Assembly: GCA_003564775.1 (NCBI GenBank)
Contig: PXEI01000453.1
Location: 1-6,597, forward strand
Reading direction: 5' to 3'
Source: Spirochaetaceae bacterium
GTDB lineage: Bacteria; Spirochaetota; Spirochaetia; DSM-27196; SLAA01
Length of the DNA stretch: 6,597 nucleotides
Position numbers and translations under genes: made by a program. The notes beneath the pieces were generated by a model. That model saw only the letters and a list, made by a program, of their open reading frames with translations, was not told where the DNA came from and did no database searches. How positions within the stretch are numbered: position 1 is the stretch's first letter; every line of letters starts with the position of its first letter. Shown here in pieces: positions 1 through 6,426 of this stretch.

Positions 1-438
1 GATTCAGTCTCATCGTCAGAGAAGGGCGGGTTTTCTCAGATGCTGCGCCCGGAGACGGTCGATGCAGTAGACGAGATCACCCGTAGCGGTCTCCGCAGCG
101 AAAGATCTGCCCGTGGGCGTGCCGAGGCCGAGGAGCTGCTGGACACGATCCACGTTCTGGGCGAGGAGCTTGTTCGTGCCAACACTCTTGTGAATCTTGA
201 TCGCTACCGTGAGGCAATCCAGGCGTTTTTGCGGATTGTTGTAAGTGATGGCCTGGAGGTTCAGGAAACAGAGAGTGGTGCAAATGTCATGAACCGAAAA
301 CGGTTCACTACGGTTGCGGTAGTCGACCAAAAACTGGATCGACTCGCTGGCGCCCTTATGGCGACTCAGGCCGAACCTCTGGCACTCCTAGCCCGCGTTC
401 AGGAAATTGAAGGTTTGTTGGTTAACCTGCTGCAGTAG
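1..438 (+). CDS. yaaR: YaaR/DUF327 family protein, 5' end outside window
   Basis: The frame is open from base 1 to the TAG at 436-438, giving 145 visible codons. The first ATG in frame is at 40, but the residues before it (ending GGFSQML) look like family sequence, so the true start is probably upstream of the window. YaaR (DUF327) proteins are small soluble helical proteins of about 145 residues and unknown biochemical function. The family pattern is visible: a helical stretch with a YREAIQAFLRIVV segment like the YaaR 'KYK..VKRFI.EAV' region, then a VVDQKLDRLAGALM segment, then the hallmark C-terminus VQEIEGLLVNLLQ (family: I.EI.GLLINL). There is no signal peptide or membrane segment in the visible part. 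The next gene, a PSP1 protein, begins 33 bp downstream on the same strand, so the two are probably co-transcribed. A role in Bacillus has not been firmly assigned, and I make no functional claim beyond the family. Confidence 0.85.
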   Translation, partial: DSVSSSEKGGFSQMLRPETVDAVDEITRSGLRSERSARGRAEAEELLDTIHVLGEELVRANTLVNLDRYREAIQAFLRIVVSDGLEVQETESGANVMNRKRFTTVAVVDQKLDRLAGALMATQAEPLALLARVQEIEGLLVNLLQ

Positions 439-471
439 TGCAAGCATTACGAGAAAGGAAGAAGTTGCAAT

Positions 472-1389
472 ATGGATAGTTTACGAGTTCAGATGGGTGA
501 ACAAGCACTCCGAACTCTGGCGGCTCAAGACAAAGAGACCACCGGATATATAGTTGTACGAATGTTACACACCAGTGAGACCGCGCTGTGTCGGCTGCCG
601 GATAACACAAACCTCCGTACCAATGACTGCGTTATGGTGCCCACTAAATATGGGTCGGATCTCGCTATAGTACTTGGCCCTGTAGGCGAGGAGAGTTTAT
701 CCCAGTGGAAAGAGGTGCTTCCGGTTGATAGAGTCGCTGGAGACCAGGATCTTGCCAGTTATGAGTCCAACCTCGAACTTGAGTATGAGGCTCGTGAGGT
801 CGCACGAGCGAAGATCATCGCCACCGGGCTTGATATGAAACTCGTTTCGGTACACTACCTTATAGATGAACCCAAAATTGTGTTCTTTTTCACTGCGGAC
901 GGAAGGGTAGATTTTCGAGATCTGGTAAAAGAGTTGGTAGGTCGCTTTCGCATGCGTATTGAGTTACGCCAAATCGGCGTTCGTGACGAGTCGCGCGTCG
1001 TCGGCGGTAAAGGTGTCTGCGGACGGAGTTTCTGCTGTCATGGGGTTACCGACAAACTCAAACCGGTCTCGATCAAGATGGCGAAGGTGCAGAACCTCTC
1101 TCTTAACTCAATGAAGATATCAGGGCCCTGTGGCCGACTCCTCTGTTGTCTGGCCTACGAGTATGACTTCTATCGAAGTGAACGTAAGACGCTTCCAGAT
1201 GAGGGACACCGTGTCCATTTTGAGGACGATGTATTCCGTGTGGTTGATGTTAACGTTCTGACACGACAAATCCGAGTTGTTGGCGGCGAAGGTCGCAGTA
1301 TTGTACTTAAAGAGAATGACTACTTCTACGACAAGCAAAACAACCGCTGGAGCTTGCGTGAGGCCTTCTCAGGCGTCGAGATACTGTAG
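472..1389 (+). CDS. yaaT: PSP1 domain protein, YaaT/RicT-like
   Basis: A 305-residue protein whose ATG at 472 follows an AAAGGAAG ribosome-binding site (454-461) at normal spacing. It is a PSP1 C-terminal domain protein. The core at about residues 100-235 contains VGGKGVCGRSFCC (177-189), then KPVSIKMAKVQNLSLN (197-212), then SGPCGRLLCCLAYEY (217-231). The two C-x4-C-C motifs supply Cys183, 188, 189, 220, 225 and 226. In Bacillus subtilis, RicT (YaaT) forms a complex with RicA and RicF that carries [4Fe-4S] clusters and works with RNase Y in mRNA processing. That is family knowledge: neither RicA nor RicF is in this window, so a Ric-type role here is inferred only. The N-terminal 90 residues are a less conserved beta-rich part. 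There is no signal peptide or membrane segment, so it should be cytoplasmic. Its last 21 nt overlap the end of the opposing ABC transporter gene. Confidence 0.93.
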   Translation: MDSLRVQMGEQALRTLAAQDKETTGYIVVRMLHTSETALCRLPDNTNLRTNDCVMVPTKYGSDLAIVLGPVGEESLSQWKEVLPVDRVAGDQDLASYESNLELEYEAREVARAKIIATGLDMKLVSVHYLIDEPKIVFFFTADGRVDFRDLVKELVGRFRMRIELRQIGVRDESRVVGGKGVCGRSFCCHGVTDKLKPVSIKMAKVQNLSLNSMKISGPCGRLLCCLAYEYDFYRSERKTLPDEGHRVHFEDDVFRVVDVNVLTRQIRVVGGEGRSIVLKENDYFYDKQNNRWSLREAFSGVEIL

Positions 1390-3423
1390 ATCGTGCAACG
1401 AGGCGTAGAGGCCGCCCTGCGCAAGCAGCTCCTCATGTCGTCCTTGTTCGAGGAGCTCACCTGCGGACAGTACAAGAATTGTGTCGGCCGTCCGAATTGT
1501 GGAGAGCCGGTGAGCAATTACAATTGACGTCCGGCCCTGCATCACTGTTTTCATTGCCTGCTGAATGAGCTGCTCGGTCTGGGTGTCGATATTTGCCGTT
1601 GCTTCATCCAGGATCAGTATTTTCGGATCATGGGCAACAACGCGGGCTAAAGAAAGCAACTGTCTTTGACCGGTAGATATGTTCACCGCCGACTCGGCAA
1701 GTACCGTATCGTACCCGGATGGGAGTGCCTCAATAAAGGTGTGTGCTTGAACCGCCTCAGCGGCTGCAATAACTCTTTCTTCCGAAACCGGAGCACCTAA
1801 GGTCAGGTTGTTTCGGATTGTGTCGTTAAACAAAAATACGTCCTGCTGTATTGGCTGAATGAGACCACGTAACTCGGATAACGGCATAGTCCGAATATCC
1901 TGGCCATCCACCAAAATGGCTCCGGACTCTACATCCCACAGGCGGGTGAGTAAGTTCACTATTGTTGTTTTGCCAGCTCCGGTAAAGCCTACCACCGCCG
2001 CGGTTTGGCCTGCGGGTACCGTGAAGGACAGGTTTCGGAGCACCGGTTCTCCGGGAATGTATGAGAAATCAACGTTGCGGAACTCAATTTCTCCACTAAA
2101 CTCCTGCTGCTGGGAGACACTCGAATGATCCTTGATTCGCTCTCGCTCATCAAGGAGGTGAAAGACTCGCTCGCCACCAGCCATAGCACTTTGAAGGAGA
2201 TTGAACTTCTCCGAGATGTTTCGTACAGGCTGATAAAACAGCCTGACAAGGTTCAAGAACGCAATCAGCACTCCCAGGGTTATGGCACCATCAAGCAGAA
2301 AACCGGCACCAAAGTAAATGACAACCGCGGTAGAGGTTGCTGCAAGAAACTCAATCAGCGGTCGAAACGTGGCAAAGACATACATCTCACCAAGGTTAGC
2401 GGATAGAAGTTTGTCGTTACTCTTGGTGAAGGTCTTGGTAACCGCTTGCTCTCGAGCAAAGAGTTGCACCACCGACATCCCGGAGATATGTTCCGAAAGA
2501 AAGGTATTCATGGCAGACACGCGCAGACGAACCGAGCGAAAGGCGTCGCGGGCACGGTGCCGGAAGAACTCGGTTAACACCACTACCGGTGGGAGAGTGA
2601 GCAGTGTCACAAAACCTAACTGTCGGTTCAGCGCAAATAAGGTGATGATTACCCCGAGCATAAGAGCTATGTCTTTAACCAGCTCCATAAGTACCGAGGT
2701 GAACAACTCATTCACGGTCTCTACATCGTTTGTGAGACGAGTCACAATGCGGCCAACCGGGTTGCGGGACAAGTACGCCGATGATTGGTGCATAGTGTGA
2801 TCAAAGAGCTGCAGCCGTAGATCCATCATGACGCGCTGACCAATCACCGCCATGGTATAGACCTGAAGAAACCCGAACACCAGCACTGCCGTGAGAACTG
2901 CAAGAAAAAGGAGCCCGCTGCGCCTCAGTCCCGCAATATCCTCACTTCGTAGTTCGAGACGCATAGACAGCGGAAGATCCGAGAAGCTTTGCAACGGAAT
3001 AGCTACATGGGTCTCGCCAAGCAGCGCACCTGCCTCACGGACCGCACTCACATCCGTGGGTCGCGGAACAACAATATACTGGAACTCGCGTATGAGGCCG
3101 CTTTCCTCGTAGGCGCGGCGGTCGGCACGTGACAAGGTCGTTAAGGCGCTTTCGGTGATAAAAAGCTCATCACCAATGAGAATCTGTTGCTCCGCGGCGA
3201 GATCTCCGGGAAGTTCTATAGAGGAATCCACGGCGCGTCGGCGGTTCAGCACATGGTGGTCCAAGGCCCGCTGTAGTACAACCGGGAGCAGGAGCTCACC
3301 AACGGTTGCGACGAGGAGCGCCGCCAAGGCGAGAGCGGTAATGAGCTTGTAGGGGCGCAGGAAGGCCAGCAGTCGCTTCATGATGAGAGGGTCGTAACCC
3401 TTTATGACTTTTTCGTCTTCCAT
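1369..3423 (-). CDS. bmrD: BmrD-like ABC exporter half, catalytic subunit with extracytoplasmic insert
   Basis: A 684-aa half-transporter (membrane domain plus ATPase) of the heterodimeric multidrug-exporter class. I chose ATG at 3423-3421 because AGGA lies 8 nt before it, it sits 10 nt past the upstream stop, and the N-terminus (GYDPLIMKRLLAFLRPYK) matches the family. The frame is open further upstream, inside the preceding gene. Membrane segments lie at about 27-50, 170-190, 245-265, 268-288, 357-377 and 380-400. Residues ~56-165, between TM1 and TM2, form an extra soluble domain facing outward, as in BmrD (about 673 aa). The ATPase has Walker A GFTGAGKTT (479-487), Q-loop Gln527, Walker B ILILDE with catalytic Glu607, D-loop ANID (610-613) and His638. 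Its signature motif is ISTGQ (582-586) instead of LSGGQ, which is expected of the subunit that completes the degenerate ATP site. Substrate is unknown: drug or lipid export are both possible. The stop lies inside the opposing PSP1 gene. Confidence 0.93.
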   Translation of the reverse strand: MEDEKVIKGYDPLIMKRLLAFLRPYKLITALALAALLVATVGELLLPVVLQRALDHHVLNRRRAVDSSIELPGDLAAEQQILIGDELFITESALTTLSRADRRAYEESGLIREFQYIVVPRPTDVSAVREAGALLGETHVAIPLQSFSDLPLSMRLELRSEDIAGLRRSGLLFLAVLTAVLVFGFLQVYTMAVIGQRVMMDLRLQLFDHTMHQSSAYLSRNPVGRIVTRLTNDVETVNELFTSVLMELVKDIALMLGVIITLFALNRQLGFVTLLTLPPVVVLTEFFRHRARDAFRSVRLRVSAMNTFLSEHISGMSVVQLFAREQAVTKTFTKSNDKLLSANLGEMYVFATFRPLIEFLAATSTAVVIYFGAGFLLDGAITLGVLIAFLNLVRLFYQPVRNISEKFNLLQSAMAGGERVFHLLDERERIKDHSSVSQQQEFSGEIEFRNVDFSYIPGEPVLRNLSFTVPAGQTAAVVGFTGAGKTTIVNLLTRLWDVESGAILVDGQDIRTMPLSELRGLIQPIQQDVFLFNDTIRNNLTLGAPVSEERVIAAAEAVQAHTFIEALPSGYDTVLAESAVNISTGQRQLLSLARVVAHDPKILILDEATANIDTQTEQLIQQAMKTVMQGRTSIVIAHRLSTIRTADTILVLSAGELLEQGRHEELLAQGGLYASLHDLQYLDA
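2929..3258 (-). other. Extracytoplasmic insert domain of the BmrD-like subunit
   Basis: This encodes about residues 56-165 of the 684-aa ABC subunit. In the partner subunit the TM1-TM2 loop is about 20 residues, whereas here it is about 115. The stretch is charged, has no hydrophobic run long enough to cross a membrane and contains no cysteine. In the type IV exporter fold this loop faces outside, so the domain should sit in the periplasm. BmrD of Bacillus subtilis is known to carry an extracellular domain at this place. Edges are approximate. Confidence 0.75.
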
Positions 3424-3433
3424 GTCCTTTATC

Positions 3434-5182
3434 CTATGCCCGCGCGTGCCCTGAACGCTCAAGTTGTTGAATCCGATACACTTGCTCGTAGAAGCCACGG
3501 CCGTGCAGGAGCGCTGCATGTGTTCCGCTTTCAGTAACCCGCCCTGCTTCAATAACCACAATGCGGTCGGCACGCTGAAGAGTTGACACCCTGTGTGAGA
3601 CTATGACCGTTGTCTTGCCTTGTCTGTAGCGCAGCAGCTCGGCCAGAATGCGCTCCTCGGTTTCGGTATCTACCGCGGAGAGTGAGTCGTCCAGAATGAG
3701 AATTTGGGGGTTAATTGCCAGCGCACGAGCGATAGCAATACGTTGCTTCTGCCCGCCTGAGAGGGTGACACCCCGTTCGCCAACCATGGTATCAAGTCCT
3801 CGCGGAAAAATTGACAGGTCGCGGTCAAGAGCAGCGATGCGGCACAGCTCCTGTGTGGCGTCCTCGGTCAAGTCGTCCACCCCAAAACCAATATTGCTGC
3901 GGATATCGGTAGAGAACAGGAAACTGTCCTGCGGTACCATGCCGAACTGCCGTCTCAGGGCGCCAAGATCTCGTTGCGTCACATCTACTCCGCCAACGAA
4001 CACGGTGTTGACGGGAGGATCCAGAAAACGGGGTAGCATGGAGATTATCGTGGACTTGCCTGATCCGGTGCGGCCAAGAATCCCTACCGAACTTCCTTCA
4101 GGCACCTTGAACGAGATATCGTGCAGAGCCTGGGTTCCATCTGCGAAGTCGTAGTGAAGACCACGAAGCTCCAACTCCGACCCTGTGACCTCGGTGACTG
4201 CATCTGGTGGTGAGGCAATCTCCGGGCGCTCGTCAAGGACTGAGTTTATTCGCTTGAGGGCGGCTGCACCACGCTGTAACATGTTCACCGTGAAACCGGC
4301 GCCAACCATCGGCCAGGTGAGCATGTCCAGGTAGCTTAAGGTCGCAACAAACTCACCGGGACTTAAGCTGTCAACCAGCACCGCTTCACCGCCAAAGCGC
4401 AACAACAGCAAGGTTGTGGCGCCAGAGAGAAATCCAACAATTGGCATGAAGGAGCCCCAGATCCGGGCCAGCTTAAGATTGCGTACCTGGTACTCCTGAT
4501 TTGCATCACGAAAACGATCCAAAAAGTAGTGTTCTTTGACGAAGGTTTTCACCACCGAGATTCCAGCGAACGTTTCCTGAGTCTGTTCGCTTAGTCTGGC
4601 AAAACCCTCCTGCACCCGTTTGAAGAGTCTGCTGATCACGCGCCCAAGCAGGAGAATTATGAGTGTGATAGCTGGCAGTGGAATGATCGTAAGGAGCGCC
4701 AGACGCGGTGGAATTCGCATGAACAGGATAATGAGAATAGCAAGAGTCATGAAGACTCCGTCTACCGCAGCAACCAGGGCCATGCCCGCAGCCATGCGCA
4801 CATGCTGAAGATCGTTGGTTGCCCGCGCCATGAGGTCACCGGTGCGCGTGCGCCCAAAATACTCCGGAGAGAGAGTCAGGAGGTGCGTGAAGAAGCGGGC
4901 GCGTAGGCTAGCCTCAATGGTGCGTGATGCGCCATGGATGAAGTACCGCCATCCGAAACGTCCAACCGCTATTGCGGCTGAGATCAGTATCATCCACAGA
5001 AGGGCCGGGACGATCTCGGAAAGATCAAACACTCCACCAGCAATGATATCTACTGCAATCCGCATGAGTTGCGGGATAAAAAGCTGCCCCCCGCTTGCTA
5101 CCGTTAGAGCAAGCAAACCTGCGACATAGCGCCATTTGTGCTCTCGCAAATATGGGAGGAGGCTTCCGTATTCGTGTAGCAT
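3434..5182 (-). CDS. bmrC: BmrC-like ABC exporter half with degenerate catalytic site
   Basis: A 582-aa ABC half-exporter, close to BmrC/YheI (about 585 aa) in length and features. Six membrane segments lie at about 19-39, 58-77, 132-154, 161-180, 244-266 and 277-299. The ATPase domain follows: Walker A GRTGSGKST (370-378), Q-loop VPQDSFLF with Gln418, canonical signature LSGGQKQR (474-481), Walker B ILILDD (494-499), D-loop SAVD (502-505) and switch His530. Asp499 stands where the catalytic Glu should be. This is the known mark of the non-catalytic subunit in TM287/288-, LmrCD- and BmrCD-type heterodimers, not a sign of decay. The consensus ATP site would be formed by this LSGGQ and the Walker motifs of the downstream subunit. 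ATG at 5182-5180 lies only 5 nt after the acyltransferase stop, with no strong Shine-Dalgarno (GGA at 5197-5195 is the best), so translational coupling is likely. The order BmrC then BmrD matches Bacillus. Confidence 0.93.
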   Translation of the reverse strand: MLHEYGSLLPYLREHKWRYVAGLLALTVASGGQLFIPQLMRIAVDIIAGGVFDLSEIVPALLWMILISAAIAVGRFGWRYFIHGASRTIEASLRARFFTHLLTLSPEYFGRTRTGDLMARATNDLQHVRMAAGMALVAAVDGVFMTLAILIILFMRIPPRLALLTIIPLPAITLIILLLGRVISRLFKRVQEGFARLSEQTQETFAGISVVKTFVKEHYFLDRFRDANQEYQVRNLKLARIWGSFMPIVGFLSGATTLLLLRFGGEAVLVDSLSPGEFVATLSYLDMLTWPMVGAGFTVNMLQRGAAALKRINSVLDERPEIASPPDAVTEVTGSELELRGLHYDFADGTQALHDISFKVPEGSSVGILGRTGSGKSTIISMLPRFLDPPVNTVFVGGVDVTQRDLGALRRQFGMVPQDSFLFSTDIRSNIGFGVDDLTEDATQELCRIAALDRDLSIFPRGLDTMVGERGVTLSGGQKQRIAIARALAINPQILILDDSLSAVDTETEERILAELLRYRQGKTTVIVSHRVSTLQRADRIVVIEAGRVTESGTHAALLHGRGFYEQVYRIQQLERSGHARA

Positions 5183-5187
5183 GTTAC

Positions 5188-5940
5188 TTAGGAGTCCATG
5201 TATTGCCAGCTGTTGATCTGGTGGGTGATTTCCTGCTGAGCGGACTTAAGCGTCGCCGCTATCTCCTGTTTGGTCTGTGGAGCGGGGTAGACTCGCATGA
5301 CTCGTGCCCGATACACCTTTTTGCGAGTATCGCGAACCAAAGATTCAAAGTGGCTGACCTTGTAACCTCCGTCTACAGCTACCGAAACAATCGGCAGTGG
5401 GTTGGATTCAAGGATCCGCCGCACCGCACCGGCACTGAAGGTCTTCACCAAACCGTCGCGTGAGCGGGTGCCTTCTGGGAAAACCACAGGACAGTATCCG
5501 GTAGCGCTGTTTCTCCCAAATCTACCGAGCTTTTTCATGGTGCTTGAGTAGTTTGCTCGCCGGTCGATCATGACATGGTTCTGAGCCCGCAGTACATTGG
5601 AAACAGCTGGATACCAACGTTCCAACTCTTTCTTGGCCACAAAACGCAGGGAATGATTTGGAAAGGCAAACAACAGAACCGCGATATCGACCAGACTCTG
5701 GTGATTAGCAATGATCATGCAGTGCGAGGGGATGTCTTCCCTTGGAACCTCGGAACTAATTCTCACATGCAGTCCCCCGTATAAGCGAGCAATTGCAAAG
5801 AGTTCTCGTGTCCAGTTCCAGATATTGTTCCTGATGTACCTTCGCGTGGCAGAGTATCGGAACGCGGTGAGAAGTTTCACCTGCAGATCCCATGTGAATA
5901 ATAAACCGCTTACGGCCGCCACAAAAAATATTGAGTTCAT
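5188..5940 (-). CDS. plsC: 1-acyl-sn-glycerol-3-phosphate acyltransferase-like protein (PlsC family)
   Basis: A 250-aa protein of the PlsC/LPLAT acyltransferase family, a usual length. PlsC enzymes transfer a fatty acyl group to lysophosphatidic acid, making phosphatidic acid at the inner face of the cytoplasmic membrane. The N-terminus (about residues 1-27) is hydrophobic and probably a membrane anchor. Motif I is NHQSLVD, with the catalytic H-x4-D pair His80 and Asp85. Motif II is the KKELERWYP...MIDRR region (103-128), motif III is FPEGTRSRDG (154-163) and motif IV is LPIVSVAVDGG (182-192). All four acyltransferase motifs are therefore intact. ATG at 5940-5938 has GGTGAGAG 7 nt upstream (5955-5948). 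It is the first gene of the leftward operon, 5 nt before the BmrC-like gene. That linkage hints that the transporter may handle a lipid, but acyl acceptor and transporter substrate cannot be read from sequence. Some PlsC-like proteins use other acceptors. Confidence 0.9.
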   Translation of the reverse strand: MNSIFFVAAVSGLLFTWDLQVKLLTAFRYSATRRYIRNNIWNWTRELFAIARLYGGLHVRISSEVPREDIPSHCMIIANHQSLVDIAVLLFAFPNHSLRFVAKKELERWYPAVSNVLRAQNHVMIDRRANYSSTMKKLGRFGRNSATGYCPVVFPEGTRSRDGLVKTFSAGAVRRILESNPLPIVSVAVDGGYKVSHFESLVRDTRKKVYRARVMRVYPAPQTKQEIAATLKSAQQEITHQINSWQYMDS

Positions 5941-5970
5941 CGTGTTGCTCTCACCATCGTAATCTATGCT

Positions 5971-5999
5971 AATCTACAAGCAATCGCCCGAAATGAAAA
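5971..5999 (-). promoter_or_regulatory. Candidate promoter of the plsC-bmrC-bmrD operon
   Basis: Reading leftwards, TTTTCA (5999-5994) is followed after 17 bp by TAGATT (5976-5971). Each hexamer matches the sigma-70 consensus at four of six positions. Transcription would begin near 5964, leaving a leader of about 24 nt before the plsC ATG and its GGTGAGAG site. A second TAGATT lies 10 bp downstream (5966-5961) but lacks a matching -35 box. The prediction is weak and rests on hexamers and spacing only. Confidence 0.35.
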
Positions 6000-6059
6000 G
6001 GCCGGACGCGAATTGAGGTACGTGACATTGGCGGACACCTTGTTGTGCTCCAAAGAATA

Positions 6060-6074
6060 CCTTGACAGTCAAGG
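6060..6074. promoter_or_regulatory. 15-bp palindrome over the rpsT -35 box (candidate operator)
   Basis: CCTTGAC, a single central A, then GTCAAGG form a perfect 7+1+7 inverted repeat. The -35 hexamer TTGACA (6062-6067) lies inside it, so a dimeric regulator bound here would block RNA polymerase. No regulator gene is adjacent, and the match to any known operator is not established. Confidence 0.4.
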
Positions 6075-6090
6075 AGTTATTTGATAGCGT
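6062..6090 (+). promoter_or_regulatory. Predicted rpsT promoter, extended -10
   Basis: A consensus -35 TTGACA (6062-6067) is followed after exactly 17 bp by TAGCGT (6085-6090). The -10 hexamer is poor in its middle but keeps the important first T, second A and last T, and it is preceded by TGA (6082-6084), which gives the extended TGn element. Transcription would start near 6097, giving an untranslated leader of about 35 nt before the rpsT start. The spacing and position fit well, but the call rests on sequence alone. Confidence 0.6.
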
Positions 6091-6115
6091 TCAGCCTCAA
6101 TTTAGGGATTAATCC

Positions 6116-6175
6116 ATGGAGGATACAGAGTTTGACCAAAGTAGGTTCTGCCGCCAAGCGGCATCGTCAGAGTGA
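6116..6175 (+). CDS. Possible 19-codon leader ORF overlapping the rpsT start
   Basis: ATG at 6116 opens a 19-codon frame that stops at TGA 6173-6175. It is out of frame with rpsT and overlaps its first 44 nt. AGGGA (6104-6108) lies 7 nt before the ATG. The ATG abuts the rpsT Shine-Dalgarno, so ribosomes starting here would compete with rpsT initiation or change access to it. The peptide has no recognisable motif. It may be a chance ORF. Confidence 0.15.
   Translation: MEDTEFDQSRFCRQAASSE
6118..6123 (+). promoter_or_regulatory. Shine-Dalgarno of rpsT that fixes the TTG start
   Basis: GGAGGA, a near-perfect anti-16S match, ends 8 nt before the TTG at 6132. This decides the start of rpsT: no ATG in frame precedes the conserved N-terminus, and an upstream in-frame TTG at 6081 would add 17 residues foreign to S20. 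Confidence 0.8.
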
Positions 6176-6404
6176 GAAACGCCGCGTTCGAAACAGGTCG
6201 GTTCGCAGCCAGGTACGCACCGGAACTCGCAAGTTCCTTGAGGCTTCCCAGGCAAATGAGAAGGAAACCGCACAGCAGCGTTATTTGGAGCTGACAAAGC
6301 TCATTGATTCAGCTGCTTCCAAGGGAATTTACCCACGGAACAACGCAGCACGAAAGAAGTCTCGTCTGCACAAGAAACTCAACGCGATCATCTCTTCACA
6401 ATAG
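6132..6404 (+). CDS. rpsT: 30S ribosomal protein S20 (TTG start)
   Basis: A 90-aa, very basic protein, the usual length for bacterial S20. S20 is a primary 16S rRNA-binding protein of the small subunit and folds as a helical bundle. The N-terminal SAAKRHRQSEKRRVRNRSVR (6-25) matches the family pattern 'SA.KR.RQ.EKRR.RN...', and the C-terminal KGIYPRNNAARKKSRLHKKL (64-83) matches 'KG.I..N.AARKKSRL...'. I place the start at TTG 6132 because of the GGAGGA site 8 nt upstream and because the protein then begins MTKVGSAAKR, in line with the family. Escherichia coli rpsT also begins with UUG, and there the weak codon is tied to feedback control of S20 synthesis. The same may hold here, but that is inference. 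The gene has its own predicted promoter, divergent from the plsC operon. An HU gene follows 89 bp downstream. Confidence 0.97.
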   Translation: MTKVGSAAKRHRQSEKRRVRNRSVRSQVRTGTRKFLEASQANEKETAQQRYLELTKLIDSAASKGIYPRNNAARKKSRLHKKLNAIISSQ

Positions 6405-6426
6405 CGTCCCAACGCAGACACAGTGG

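Noticed and set aside
1427..1457. Inverted repeat AGCTCCTC / GAGGAGCT 38 bp after the PSP1 stop, as a possible terminator
   Set aside because: It lies in the bmrD-like coding region, where it encodes the conserved ELLEQGRHEELL segment, has a 15-nt loop and no T run after it. The protein repeat explains it.
2318..2800. A 160-codon plus-strand ORF inside the BmrD-like gene
   Set aside because: It is antisense to a well-conserved membrane domain, has low-complexity composition (rich in R, S, T), no ribosome-binding site and no recognisable family. It is a shadow frame.
3424..3573. Upstream in-frame ATG at 3573 for the BmrD-like gene, adding 50 residues
   Set aside because: The extension lies inside the bmrC-like coding region in another frame and has no family similarity. 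ATG 3423 has a ribosome-binding site and a family-like N-terminus.
3658..3700. Asp for Glu in the Walker B motif of the BmrC-like subunit as a sign of a decaying gene
   Set aside because: All other ATPase motifs are intact and this substitution is normal for one subunit of heterodimeric exporters.
3648..4154. A 168-codon plus-strand ORF inside the BmrC-like gene
   Set aside because: It mirrors the conserved ATPase domain on the other strand and shows the Ser/Arg-rich composition of a shadow frame.
5978..5983. TTGCTT as a -35 box for plsC with TACGAT after 16 bp
   Set aside because: Transcription would then begin within the plsC ribosome-binding site, so the TTTTCA/TAGATT pair fits better.
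6081..6131. Longer S20 start at TTG 6081 with AAGGAG (6071-6076) just upstream, adding 17 residues
   Set aside because: The added residues do not resemble S20, the start would lie within the predicted -10 region, and the TTG at 6132 has a better placed GGAGGA.
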